A DNA stretch of 64,000 nt, taken from the NCBI RefSeq assembly GCF_018739885.1, contig NZ_JADOES010000022.1:1-64000 (forward strand), given 5' to 3'. Under the pieces are notes generated by a model that worked only from the letters and a program-made list of their open reading frames with translations, did not search any database and was not told the DNA's origin. Position numbers and translations under genes: made by a program. The stretch comes from Leptothoe spongobia TAU-MAC 1115 (GTDB lineage: Bacteria > Cyanobacteriota > Cyanobacteriia > Phormidesmidales > Phormidesmidaceae). Positions 27,036 to 35,983 of this stretch are shown here, piece after piece (the first letter of the stretch is position 1; each line of letters opens with the position of its first letter).

Positions 27036-27166
27036 AAGCTGGACTAAATCTGGACTAGAATTGGCCTAATTTCCTTAAATATACATCGACATCAATAGAC
27101 ATTTAAGTAACGTAAATTCAGGGTGTTGAGGCGCTAAATTACCTGCTACTATTGCATTTAACCGCT

Positions 27167-27190
27167 GCGGATGTAGTTCAGTGGTAGAAC
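27167..27190 (+). pseudogene. tRNA-Gly 5' half (remnant)
   Basis: The acceptor strand GCGGATG, then TA, the D stem GTTC and GAAC with loop AGTGGTA match the 5' half of a tRNA-Gly(GCC). The following bases do not form an anticodon stem, and no T arm or 3' acceptor strand follows. I infer a tRNA broken by integration or excision. Confidence 0.65.
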
Positions 27191-27518
27191 TTCCTCTTAT
27201 CAAGCTAAATGTTGAATTATTGAGATTGCAGTTCTATAAAGAACAGATTTAATACTCTAAGAATTCTAAGGATTGAGAGCGATTTCTAGCAGAAACTATC
27301 GTCTCCCCTAATGGTTGTCATGCTTGGCTCGATTGCACCTGAGCAATAGTCTCCTTAGTGTATTGAGTCAGGAGCCAGTATTAATCTCCTTTATCCCTAT
27401 TGAAACTGAACATAGGGTTCCTGGCATAACAAATTAATTACCATACAAGAATCTCTCTTTAAAGTTTGAGAGATTCAGATGAAACTTTAGAATTGGATGA
27501 CTTTGTCACTATCGCCTC
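27191..27518. other. Intergenic region after the tRNA-Gly remnant
   Basis: About 330 bases with no supported gene. I saw no second tRNA half. The sequence is AT-rich and probably includes the border of an integrated segment. Confidence 0.4.
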
Positions 27519-27944
27519 CTAGAGCACATCGGAAAAGTCATCAAGTAGATCCATCTGGTTCAAACGAGAAGTCTCCTCTGTAAGTGCTGCAAGAGGATCT
27601 ATTTCTGTAACCTCTGCTGGTTCTGTTCTTCTTAGTGGAACTTTCAGTCCAAAGGTTTCCCGCAGATGTTGAATTTGTTCTTCCATTCGCCAGATGGATT
27701 GTTGGGCAAGGTCCTTGAGTTCTGATTCAGAGTGATTATTTGCATCCTGATAGGCAAAGGGTAACCAAAAAGCTCTTACAGCATCAGCAGCTTTTGTTTT
27801 GCCCCTATAGGTTCTATGAATTAGCCAACTATAGGTCACCCCGTTGGGAGAACTACGGTCAGGCTCAAAGGTAAACCGCACCCTGGCTTTATTGCCAGCA
27901 GCGGTTGTTGTGGGGGTGGAGGAAGGATCTTGTCTGCGGGGCAT
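27519..27944 (-). CDS. Conserved hypothetical protein of the mobile segment
   Basis: 141 residues starting MPRRQDPSSTP with AAGGTTAG upstream. The body reads ARVRFTFEPDRSSPNGVTYS and FWLPFAYQDANNHSES, then a helical AQQSIWRMEEQIQHLRETFG. The acidic C-terminus ends DLLDDFSDVL. I do not recognise a family with a known function. An upstream frame to 28037 is open but AT-rich and less likely coding. It is divergent from the small protein gene at 28264. Confidence 0.7.
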   Translation of the reverse strand: MPRRQDPSSTPTTTAAGNKARVRFTFEPDRSSPNGVTYSWLIHRTYRGKTKAADAVRAFWLPFAYQDANNHSESELKDLAQQSIWRMEEQIQHLRETFGLKVPLRRTEPAEVTEIDPLAALTEETSRLNQMDLLDDFSDVL

Positions 27945-28263
27945 GGGGCTAACCTTTTGAAAATTTCGCTTCAATCGTAACTCAACATTTAACAGCCATG
28001 CTGACATGATGCGTAATTTAAATATTTTTTCGATCAAAGCTAATAGAGGAAAGGTTCTAAGGAAATCAAAGCTTTTGTGAATGGAGAGTTTTGACAGGAT
28101 ATCCAGGTGCTATTAAATTAAGAAAATTAAAGTAATCAGCATGAAAACAGGGCTGCCTGATGGAGGTGTTCTAAGATTAATGGCGTCAAGGTTCACCAAG
28201 CATATTGAGCATGTTTGGCATACTCCCCGTTTCTCACCCATTTATCACTGTTGGGGATTTGAT
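27945..28263. other. Divergent intergenic region
   Basis: About 320 bases between two genes read outward, so promoters for both are expected here. A plus-strand frame opens at 28141 but only its part from 28264 looks coding. No operator-like repeat was seen. Confidence 0.35.
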
Positions 28264-28602
28264 ATGGATACTGGAGAATTGCTGCAAGAGTTGTTTGGGC
28301 AGCTCCACCACAGGCTGGATGATATTGAGCAACAACTACAGGTGTTGCATAATCGCCTCAATGCTGAACTAGAAACCCCGGCAAAACTGGTCAAGCTCAG
28401 TGATGCGTGGAAACTGTTGGGCTACAAAAATTATGATGCCTGTTTATATAAAGTTAGGTCTGGTCACTATCGAGCAGGCAAAGAGATCATAGACCGTCGT
28501 TCTCCCCAGTCTAGCCGTCCTGACTGGTATGCGGATATTGAGAAGTGTCAAACACGAGATCGCACCCTAGCCGCAAAACGCACCACCCTCCGCAGTGCTT
28601 AA
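28264..28602 (+). CDS. Small coiled-coil and DNA-binding-like protein, paralogue of 25595 gene
   Basis: 112 residues. LLQELFGQLHHRLDDIEQQL is a coiled coil, and KLSDAWKLLGYKNYDACLYK with SGHYRAGKEIIDRR parallels the winged-helix-like end of the protein at 25595. The C-terminus has WYADIEKCQTRDR. Like its paralogue it lies near a tyrosine recombinase. A role in excision is an inference. Confidence 0.7.
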   Translation: MDTGELLQELFGQLHHRLDDIEQQLQVLHNRLNAELETPAKLVKLSDAWKLLGYKNYDACLYKVRSGHYRAGKEIIDRRSPQSSRPDWYADIEKCQTRDRTLAAKRTTLRSA

Positions 28603-28667
28603 TCACCTCATCCTGAGCGAAGCCGAAAAATAACTCACCATCTGATAAGCTACTGTAATCAAATAAC

Positions 28668-29138
28668 TCAAACGGGTAACAAATTGATGTTGCGAGAGGC
28701 TTCGATTTGGGCGCGTTCTTCTGAGAGGTCAGGGCGTTGATAAAGCTGTTCTAAACCGGCTTTGATGATTTCAATAAACCTGGGCATCTGAAACAGACAA
28801 TCGTGCAGTTCAGTCTGGTAATGCTCCATGATCAGATCGTGACCTAGGTAATTTGGGATAGTGGCCCAGCACAGGACTTGCCAGCTTTCTAAATCACCAC
28901 TGAGCATACTTAGCGCTGCATAATAAATGGCGGCTTGCTGCCAGGTATGGCGCTTTCTCAGGTCTCCAAATTGCTGGCGAATATCGGTTTTGAAAGGCTG
29001 GTTAGTGTACGGTAAACGTTGGGCTGTGGCGTCATCTACATTCCAAGATAGTGATGCATGGGGATAAGCAGCCTTACAAAAATGTAGGACTTCCCAGTTT
29101 GTGTAGGTTTCCTGGCGTAATGTGTCGAGACTTAGCAT
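28668..29138 (-). CDS. Conserved hypothetical protein of the mobile segment
   Basis: 156 residues starting MLSLDTLRQETYTNWEV. It is rich in helices with aromatic residues (HTWQQAAIYYAALSMLSGDL, SWQVLCWATIPNYLGHDLIM). No membrane segment or catalytic motif is seen. The start codon lies two bases after the stop of the gene at 29141, so they are one transcription unit running from the recombinase. Function unknown. Confidence 0.72.
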   Translation of the reverse strand: MLSLDTLRQETYTNWEVLHFCKAAYPHASLSWNVDDATAQRLPYTNQPFKTDIRQQFGDLRKRHTWQQAAIYYAALSMLSGDLESWQVLCWATIPNYLGHDLIMEHYQTELHDCLFQMPRFIEIIKAGLEQLYQRPDLSEERAQIEASRNINLLPV

Positions 29139-29140
29139 GA

Positions 29141-29557
29141 CTACCGATTCCAACGGAAAATGCCTTTGGCTTTACGATACCCCTTTGTAGCAGATTGGAT
29201 GAGTGGGCGGTGCCCAATAGCATTATCGTCTAATATTTGCTCCAGTGCTGCGATATCGCCAACCATTAATGCTTCTTTAGCTGCCTGGGGTAGACGACTG
29301 CGATCGCTTTGCGGAATATCCAACGCATCATAGAGCTGATCGGGTGATTCCCCTAGCATTTCTTGAATGGCAGAGGCATTGATAGCAGGATAAGTACGAG
29401 CAGTTCCGCCTCGTTTTTTGGCTTCTTCCATGAGGCGTTTATTTGCCAGGTTACGGGACGGTTCAGTGCTGTCGATAATCGAGGTTTCTTCACCCTCAAA
29501 CAGAGCTAACTGGTTATCTTGGCGATTGTTGTTTCTAAAAAAATCAAGGAATCCCAT
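29141..29557 (-). CDS. Conserved hypothetical protein of the mobile segment
   Basis: 138 residues. MGFLDFFRNNN opens the protein, followed by a charged helix NKRLMEEAKKRGGTARTYPA, INASAIQEMLGESPDQLYDA and a basic end KGYRKAKGIFRWNR. I recognise the general type as one seen with cyanobacterial plasmids or islands, not a function. It follows the recombinase gene by 43 bases and is coupled to the gene at 28668. Confidence 0.72.
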   Translation of the reverse strand: MGFLDFFRNNNRQDNQLALFEGEETSIIDSTEPSRNLANKRLMEEAKKRGGTARTYPAINASAIQEMLGESPDQLYDALDIPQSDRSRLPQAAKEALMVGDIAALEQILDDNAIGHRPLIQSATKGYRKAKGIFRWNR

Positions 29558-29600
29558 TCCTAAATCCTGTTAACGGTTTACAGCATAATCCTTCAAGGGA

Positions 29601-30728
29601 TTATCCACCCTGCTTACGCCTTAACGCTTCAAAATATGCCTGGGCGGCCCGCGCTTTGGAAATATGCTTTTGATAAGTGCCCAGATTCACATTAGGATTG
29701 TGGCCCATAAACTGAGACGCTACTGCAGTGGGCAGTTCCAACCATAGAGCCGCACGAATATTCCAGGCATGGCGCAAACTATAAGGAGGAAAGGGCATTT
29801 TGGCTCGCTGAAATGCGGTGGAGGTGCGATCTCCATACTCCTTATTGATACGTGCTGTGACATCAGGCCGACGCACATTGTCCAATTGCCACCGTTCAAC
29901 CCATTCGGGGGGTAAGGGAAAGGTCTCTCGCTTGCCCGTCTTAGTGGCATCGGGCACCAAGGCCACCAGCCATTGCTCACCGTCGTATTTTCGCCACTCC
30001 ACCTCACACAAAAAGGCTTCATGGTCCCTCAAGTTATAGGTGGCCATCATCCCGGCAACCCACTGCCAGGACTTGTTTTTCATACTGTCAATAGCGTTAA
30101 CAATCTCAGGATCGTCCGGAATAATCCGCTCTACATTATTGAGGCTATAGTCTCCCTGGTAAGCCTTAATATCTGATTTAACGTTGGCAAAGTCTGCCAG
30201 TCGTTGCAATTTTTGGCAGGCAATTTGACGACTGCGACTGTTAGGCTTCCACCGCTGCACAACACTTTCTAATAAATAGGGCGTGAGGGCCGCGTTAGGG
30301 GATAGCCACTTAAAGGCGGGATACCAAAACTGCTCGCGCCATTTCAGCTCAACTACCGCCTCATCTCCATCCTGATACTTTAACCAGTCTTGCCGAAAGC
30401 GTTCTATCCACACTTGGCAGCTTTCCTCAGGATCCTGAGCTGGAGTCTGGTCTGGGTCTGAGCTAATTGCTTCCCAGCTAAAACGCTTTTGGGCCAGTAA
30501 ACCTCCCAGGCGAAAGGCTTCTGACTCAGCATATTCCAGACCGGCTGGGTTGGCATACACCCCCAGGCTAATCAGCTGCTGATGGGGTTTCGTACGCTTA
30601 CTACTGGGTTTGGGAGGCAATGTACCGCGAATGGATAGCTTTTCGCCACGTTGATAAATTTTTAGCCCCAGCTGAGCTGTTTCCAACCTGGCATTGATTG
30701 CTTCGATTGTGAGTGATTTTCGCCCCAT
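29601..30728 (-). CDS. Tyrosine recombinase / phage-type integrase
   Basis: 375 residues, paralogous along its whole length to the recombinase at 25914. The catalytic set is Arg in YNLRDHEAFLC, Arg in YSLRHAWNIR, His in MGHNPNVNLGTYQKH and Tyr in TYQKH. Its start faces the 3' end of tRNA-Val, 130 bases away, the usual place of an island integrase. A palindrome at 30749-30770 lies between the start and the tRNA. Confidence 0.9.
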   Translation of the reverse strand: MGRKSLTIEAINARLETAQLGLKIYQRGEKLSIRGTLPPKPSSKRTKPHQQLISLGVYANPAGLEYAESEAFRLGGLLAQKRFSWEAISSDPDQTPAQDPEESCQVWIERFRQDWLKYQDGDEAVVELKWREQFWYPAFKWLSPNAALTPYLLESVVQRWKPNSRSRQIACQKLQRLADFANVKSDIKAYQGDYSLNNVERIIPDDPEIVNAIDSMKNKSWQWVAGMMATYNLRDHEAFLCEVEWRKYDGEQWLVALVPDATKTGKRETFPLPPEWVERWQLDNVRRPDVTARINKEYGDRTSTAFQRAKMPFPPYSLRHAWNIRAALWLELPTAVASQFMGHNPNVNLGTYQKHISKARAAQAYFEALRRKQGG

Positions 30729-30748
30729 CTTGAACCCAAATTCCTGAT

Positions 30749-30770
30749 CTAATTTTGATCTAAAAATTAG
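30749..30770. repeat. Palindrome upstream of the recombinase
   Basis: CTAATTTT and AAAATTAG form a perfect 8-base inverted repeat around GATCTA. It may be an operator or arm site for the recombinase, or part of the tRNA terminator. Confidence 0.4.
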
Positions 30771-30859
30771 TCAGTTTATTCTAGTTCAGACTAGCTGAGT
30801 CAGCTTGGCAGTTTCCTGAAGAAACCGCCACAACTGGCTTAAGGCTTGACTTTCCTTGA

Positions 30860-30932
<73 letters not shown>

Positions 30933-31141
30933 GTGGACTGCGCATTTGCACAGGAGTAAATACTAACAGATGACAGTGACCAAAGGCGATCTTTTGGCAA
31001 AGAAAATTTAATTTCAGATGACATTGCTTAAGGATGAGCTTTTTATGAGTCTCAACCTTATGGTTTGCGTTAAATGGATATCTGGTAAAACGATGCAAGA
31101 CGATCTAATTCATTGCCCTTCGGCTTTTCCTCCCAATACCT

Positions 31142-31966
31142 ATGACTATCAATCTGCAATCCAAGACTTTAGACTCGTTGCAACATCTCATTGAGGTCGT
31201 TGCCCAGTTGCGTAATCCTGATGGCGGCTGTCCATGGGATCTGGCTCAGACGCCAGAGACGCTAATGCCTTATGTGTTGGAAGAAGCTTATGAGGTGGTG
31301 GATGCGCTTCAGCAGGGTGACCGAGACCATATTGCTGAGGAGCTGGGGGATCTATTGTTGCAAGTCGTACTGCAATCGCAAATTTTTAGTGAGACGGATG
31401 CGTTTGATTTGGGAGATGTGGCGCAAGGTATTGCTGATAAATTGATCCGGCGGCATCCCCACGTATTTGGCGATGATCCAGCAGCGACACCAGAAGAGGT
31501 GAGGGTTAGTTGGGAGGCAATTAAGGCGGCTGAGAAAGGCGCGCAGGGAGACACGACACTGACTGCTAAGCTGGCTCGCTACGGTCGGACGCTATCACCC
31601 ATGATGGCGACTATGAAAATTTCAAAGAAAGCGGCTAAGGCTGGTTTTGAATGGGAAACTCTGGACGGGGTGTGGGAAAAGGTGGAAGAAGAGCTGGGGG
31701 AGTTTCGCCATGCGTTAAAGCATGAGAGTACTGAAAATCAGGCGGCGGAATTTGGCGATGTGCTGTTTAGTCTAATGCAGGTGGCTCGCTGGTGTGACAT
31801 TGACCCGGTGGCAGCTTTACAGGGGACAAATCGTCGCTTTGTGCAGCGGTTTGGTCTGCTGGAGCAGGTGGCGGATAAGCCGTTGGATGACCATAGTATT
31901 GAGGAGCTGGAGGCGCTTTGGCAGCGGGCGAAGCGGGTGATTGCTGGGGAAGAGAGGGACGTTTAG
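31142..31966 (+). CDS. mazG: Nucleoside triphosphate pyrophosphohydrolase MazG
   Basis: 274 residues. It removes pyrophosphate from (d)NTPs, including damaged nucleotides. The N-terminal domain has GGCPWDLAQTPETLMPYVLE, EEAYEVVDAL and EELGDLLLQVVLQSQI, the metal-binding helices of MazG. A second MazG-type module follows (WEKVEEELGEFRHAL, EFGDVLFSLMQVARW). Full length. It is the first housekeeping gene beyond the tRNA-Val. Confidence 0.95.
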   Translation: MTINLQSKTLDSLQHLIEVVAQLRNPDGGCPWDLAQTPETLMPYVLEEAYEVVDALQQGDRDHIAEELGDLLLQVVLQSQIFSETDAFDLGDVAQGIADKLIRRHPHVFGDDPAATPEEVRVSWEAIKAAEKGAQGDTTLTAKLARYGRTLSPMMATMKISKKAAKAGFEWETLDGVWEKVEEELGEFRHALKHESTENQAAEFGDVLFSLMQVARWCDIDPVAALQGTNRRFVQRFGLLEQVADKPLDDHSIEELEALWQRAKRVIAGEERDV

Positions 31967-32124
31967 GTGAAGGGGGTAGGGGGAGCAGGGGAGCAAGTTT
32001 CTTTTCCTTGGCTGCTGTATTGCTTGATCTGTCGGCTAATCTGTCGATTAATTCATGTATTGGTGATAGCCAGTTGTGCTGGACGTCTTATCCTAGATAA
32101 GTGAATTAATGTTCAAAAGAACCC

Positions 32125-33441
32125 ATGTCTGTATCTTCGGTTGCTGCTGTTGAGAATTCTTTGGTTGCGATCGCACACCAAACTCGCCAAGCAGCCCGCA
32201 CCCTTGCTAGCCTATCCACCCAACAAAAGAATGAGGCCATTGAGGCCATTGCCCAGGCATTGGAATCGGCAGCCTCTGACATTGCTGTCGCCAACGAAGC
32301 GGATCTCAAAGCAGCGCTGGAGGATAACCTGGCCAAGCCCCTCTACGGTCGGCTAAAGCTAGATGCTGTGAAGCTCAAAGGAGCGATTAAAGGTGTCCGA
32401 GATGTGGCTAATCTGCCGGATCCGGCAGGAGCGGTACAAATTCATCGTGAGTTGGACGATGGCTTAGTGCTGAAGCGGATTGCCTGTCCGCTGGGAGTGT
32501 TGGGCATTATCTTTGAGTCCCGTCCCGATGCGGTGATGCAGATTTCTACCTTGGCGGTGAAGTCTGGCAATGGCGTCATTCTTAAAGGGGGTAAAGAAGC
32601 AGTACGTTCTTGCCAAGCGTTGGTAAAAGCGATTCGTCAGGGGCTTACCAATGCCGGTGTGGATCCGAATGCGGTGCAGCTGCTAACGACACGGGAAGAG
32701 ACGCGGGCATTGCTGGAGCTGGATAGCTATGTAGACCTGATTATTCCACGTGGTTCTAATGCGTTTGTGCAGTTTGTGCAGGACAATACGCGCATTCCGG
32801 TATTGGGTCATGCAGATGGTATTTGTCATCTATATGTAGATGTGGCCGCTGATCTAGGGAAAACGACCCAAATTGCTGTGGATGCCAAGGTGGGTTACCC
32901 CTCCGCCTGCAATGCCATTGAGACCATGCTGGTGCATCAGGATATTGCGGCTAAGGCGTTGCCGGTATTAGCAACCGCTCTGCAAAAGGAAGGGGTGAAA
33001 TTGCTGGGGGATGAAGCCACATGTCAAGTGCTTACTGATACTCAAGCGGCTACTGAAGAGGACTGGTCTACTGAATACAGCGATTTGATTTTGGCCATTC
33101 GGGTGGTGGACTCGGTGGATGGGGCGATTGACCATATCAATACCTACGGATCGCGACATACGGATGCGATCGCAACTGAAAATCAAGCCACTGCTGATTA
33201 CTTTATGGCCCAGGTGGATGCCGCTGGTGTGTACCACAACTGTTCCACCCGCTTTGCCGATGGTTTCCGCTATGGCTTTGGAGCCGAGGTGGGCATCAGC
33301 ACCCAGAAAATGCCCCCCCGAGGACCAGTTGGTTTAGAAGGGTTAGTGACCTATAAGTACCAAGTAGTCGGTAATGGCCATATTGTGGCTACCTACTCAG
33401 GAGAGAATGCAAAACCGTTTACCCATCGTGATTTGGTCTAA
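32125..33441 (+). CDS. proA: Glutamate-5-semialdehyde dehydrogenase
   Basis: 438 residues, full length. ProA reduces glutamyl-5-phosphate to glutamate-5-semialdehyde in proline synthesis. Visible motifs are [20 protein letters not shown], the active-site cysteine in [16 protein letters not shown], and [13 protein letters not shown] at the end, all standard for ProA. A HIP1 site lies near codon 13. Start ATG 32125 fits the family N-terminus. Confidence 0.96.
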   Translation: MSVSSVAAVENSLVAIAHQTRQAARTLASLSTQQKNEAIEAIAQALESAASDIAVANEADLKAALEDNLAKPLYGRLKLDAVKLKGAIKGVRDVANLPDPAGAVQIHRELDDGLVLKRIACPLGVLGIIFESRPDAVMQISTLAVKSGNGVILKGGKEAVRSCQALVKAIRQGLTNAGVDPNAVQLLTTREETRALLELDSYVDLIIPRGSNAFVQFVQDNTRIPVLGHADGICHLYVDVAADLGKTTQIAVDAKVGYPSACNAIETMLVHQDIAAKALPVLATALQKEGVKLLGDEATCQVLTDTQAATEEDWSTEYSDLILAIRVVDSVDGAIDHINTYGSRHTDAIATENQATADYFMAQVDAAGVYHNCSTRFADGFRYGFGAEVGISTQKMPPRGPVGLEGLVTYKYQVVGNGHIVATYSGENAKPFTHRDLV

Positions 33442-33464
33442 ATGCGTTAGTTTAGGCATAAGCA

Positions 33465-33665
33465 AATCAGTTTAATGTTCAAGTAATTGCAACAACTCAT
33501 AGCTATGAGTGTATTCAGGCAGCATCCGAAGTTTTTCTAGCTAACAGTGATAACAGTGATTTCCGTCTACATCGCCTAGATCGTATCAAGGATAAATTTA
33601 AGACTGTTACCTATGATAACGAAGCCCTTGAAGGTGCTATGCAAGGCTATCTAGAGGTTCGTTGA
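33465..33665 (+). pseudogene. AAA ATPase (OLD/AAA_15-like) C-terminal remnant
   Basis: The frame without a start codon reads NQFNVQVIATTHSYECIQAA and continues FRLHRLDRIKDKFKTVTYDN with GAMQGYLEVR before TGA. ATTHS is the H-loop region that follows Walker B in ABC-type AAA ATPases, and the end matches their C-terminus. The ATP-binding domain is missing, and the 5' end is lost next to the proA stop codon. It cannot be functional. Confidence 0.75.
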
Positions 33666-33669
33666 GTAT

Positions 33670-33782
33670 ATGCCAGAAGAAATCAAGAAGCCAAAACCAA
33701 TTAAAAAGCTGCTGCAAAAGGTTATTGGCCTTGGGAGCATGCTGCGCTTACCCCTATTGTTGAATTCTTGAAGAGTCTTTAG
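33670..33782 (+). pseudogene. DUF3226/DUF4435-like partner protein, internally deleted
   Basis: A start reads MPEEIKKPKPIKKLL. The other frame, ending at TAG 33782, reads AAAKGYWPWEHAALTPIVEF LKSL as the C-terminus. The two belong to the ends of one protein joined by a deletion and frameshift. I infer the TOPRIM-like partner of the ATPase remnant before it, from position and end sequences. Confidence 0.55.
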
Positions 33783-34148
33783 ATGGCTGATTGTATTAAT
33801 GTGACAGGCATTCGGGCCTATGGCTATATTGGGGCACTGCCCGAAGAGAATATTTTGGGCCAGTGGTTTGAGGTGGACCTAACGCTGTGGATGGATTTGT
33901 CCATTGCAGGCAAATCTGACAGCCTGCCAGATACCCATAACTATGCCAATATCATTCAGCAAACCCAGCGGATTATTCAGACTGAGAAATTTAAGCTGAT
34001 TGAGCGGCTGGCGGATGAAATTGCAACCCAGGCCCTCGATCATGACATCCGGCTAGAAAAAGTGCAGGTGACAGTGACAAAACTGACTGCTCCGGTGCCT
34101 AACTTTGACGGGCGAGTAGCGGTAATAATAGAGAGAAATCGTTCTTAA
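33783..34148 (+). CDS. folB: Dihydroneopterin aldolase
   Basis: 121 residues. FolB cleaves dihydroneopterin to 6-hydroxymethyl-dihydropterin in folate synthesis. Motifs are INVTGIRAYGYIGALPEE at the N-terminus, DTHNYANIIQ for the tunnel fold and FKLIERLADEIA, where the Glu is a substrate anchor. Its ATG begins on the base after the stop of the deleted remnant, so its own promoter may have been lost or may lie within the remnants. Confidence 0.94.
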   Translation: MADCINVTGIRAYGYIGALPEENILGQWFEVDLTLWMDLSIAGKSDSLPDTHNYANIIQQTQRIIQTEKFKLIERLADEIATQALDHDIRLEKVQVTVTKLTAPVPNFDGRVAVIIERNRS

Positions 34149-34270
34149 ACTATTTATTGGGGGGACTCCGGGGTTGATCAGCAAAAGGACGGACGGGGGG
34201 TTTAGACCCGATTTCCTCAACTTAAGCTAATCAGCTACCATTCTGAAGCAGTATCAGCGAGAGTCGATCC

Positions 34271-35860
34271 TTGTCTAGGCTGAGGCTAACAAATCAATCC
34301 TATCTGCCGTTAATCATGCTATTGGCGGCATTCCTTCGGCTGTGGCGTTTAGCGGCTAAACCTCTCTGGGTAGACGAACTCTACACCGCGTTCTATAGCC
34401 TGGGTAAGAGTCTGAAGGAGATTCCCTTGGGGACCTTGCTACCACCGGAACGCTATTGGTCACTATTGGCTGATCCTGGGACTCCCTGGCAGGCGGCCCA
34501 GGCGGTAACTGTCCATAGTAACCATCCCCCGCTATTTTTTATGGCAATGAATGGTTGGTTTCAAGGGATGGGGATATCCGTTTGGAGTATGCGAGCGTTT
34601 GCCGTGCTGTGGGGGCTGGTGGCAGTGGCTGGTGTATTTTACCTGGGGCGACGGGTGGGTGGTCCTAAGGTGGGAACTCTGGCCGCTCTGTTGATGGCCG
34701 TATCACCCTATGGCATTTATCTGTCTCAGGAGGCACGGCATTACAGTTTGGCGGTTGCGATCGCAGTATTCGCCTTATCTAGTTGGATTGCGCTACTACA
34801 GGGTGACCGTTCTCTACGCCATTGGCTTAGTTGGATTGGATTAAATGCCCTTGGCCTTTACGTCCATTATTTCTACAGCTTTAGCTTAATTGCCCAGTGG
34901 TTGGTCACCATTAGTAGACTGCTCTGGCGTCGGCACCGTCGTGCTCAAACCCTATCGTGGCTGTTGGCTATGGGGGCCACTTTACTGCTTTATTTACCCT
35001 GGTTGTCCAATGCCCTGACTCATTTTCAAGCCGAGGGTGGCACCAACTGGCTGAGTCAGTCAACCCCTATCTGGCAGACGGTTGTCTTACCCTGGCTGCA
35101 GTCTTTGATAGCAGCTGTATTTATGCTGATTTTGCTGCCTGTGGAGCAGGTGCCCCTATGGGTCACCATCACATCAGCGTTGATAATGTTAGGAGTATTT
35201 AGCCTGGTACTGTTCCAAATCAATCGAGGGTGGCGGTTAGAACCCTTGTTAGATCTATGGTCCCCTTTGGTTAGCTATGGGCTGGTTGTCTTTGGCCTGA
35301 TGCTCAGCATCACCTATGGTTTAGGCAAAGACCTTACCCTGGCACCCCGTTACTTTTTTATGCTGTATCCTGCGGTGACGGTGGTAGCAGCATTGGCCCT
35401 GGTTTATCGGCGTCAATGGGTAGTGGTGGTGGTACTCGTAGCCGGTCTTGTCAGCCAGCTATTGATCAGCTACGACCTGGCCTTGCTCAAATCTTACCTG
35501 CCTGGTCAAATTGGCCGTCGTTTAGGGGCAGATGCTCAGCCTACGCTGGTGTTGATAGCTCCTCAGCGCAATAGTTACCGTGCCCGTGCCCTGAGTTATG
35601 TATTAGCGATTCCATCTCATGCCAATGTGCAAATTGCATTTACAGAGCCTGCGACTACTGAAACTTGGCAACCTGAATTGACCAATAGCGATAAAATTCC
35701 AGCCGAAAAATCAACCCTTTGGTTAGTGGAGCCACAACGGCAGATTCCTTTCCCACCAAAGGTCGTGCTGTCAAGTCAAACTTGTTCGCTCGTTGGTGAA
35801 CGGATCAAAACCGAAGGCACAGGTCAACAGAAATACCAATGTGTTGTAGCTGCATCCTAG
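34271..35860 (+). CDS. Membrane glycosyltransferase, GT39/ArnT-like
   Basis: 529 residues starting at TTG. The N-terminus LPLIMLLAAFLRLWRL is the first of about ten membrane segments, and the lumenal loop has KPLWVDELYTAFYSLG, where Asp-Glu is the catalytic acidic pair of GT-C enzymes. Further loops such as SQEARHYSLAVAIAVFALSS also fit the PMT/ArnT group. It would transfer a sugar from a lipid carrier outside the cytoplasm; donor and acceptor are unknown. Confidence 0.85.
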   Translation: MSRLRLTNQSYLPLIMLLAAFLRLWRLAAKPLWVDELYTAFYSLGKSLKEIPLGTLLPPERYWSLLADPGTPWQAAQAVTVHSNHPPLFFMAMNGWFQGMGISVWSMRAFAVLWGLVAVAGVFYLGRRVGGPKVGTLAALLMAVSPYGIYLSQEARHYSLAVAIAVFALSSWIALLQGDRSLRHWLSWIGLNALGLYVHYFYSFSLIAQWLVTISRLLWRRHRRAQTLSWLLAMGATLLLYLPWLSNALTHFQAEGGTNWLSQSTPIWQTVVLPWLQSLIAAVFMLILLPVEQVPLWVTITSALIMLGVFSLVLFQINRGWRLEPLLDLWSPLVSYGLVVFGLMLSITYGLGKDLTLAPRYFFMLYPAVTVVAALALVYRRQWVVVVVLVAGLVSQLLISYDLALLKSYLPGQIGRRLGADAQPTLVLIAPQRNSYRARALSYVLAIPSHANVQIAFTEPATTETWQPELTNSDKIPAEKSTLWLVEPQRQIPFPPKVVLSSQTCSLVGERIKTEGTGQQKYQCVVAAS

Positions 35861-35983
35861 ATTTGGCCTATGCCAGCTGGGCGAGTTTCACAGATTACCC
35901 GTGGTTTTGAAGCGCAATCGCTATACTCGATCGGAGAAAGCGCATTAGAAATCGACAACGCCCACTTTATAAGGATAGGTACC

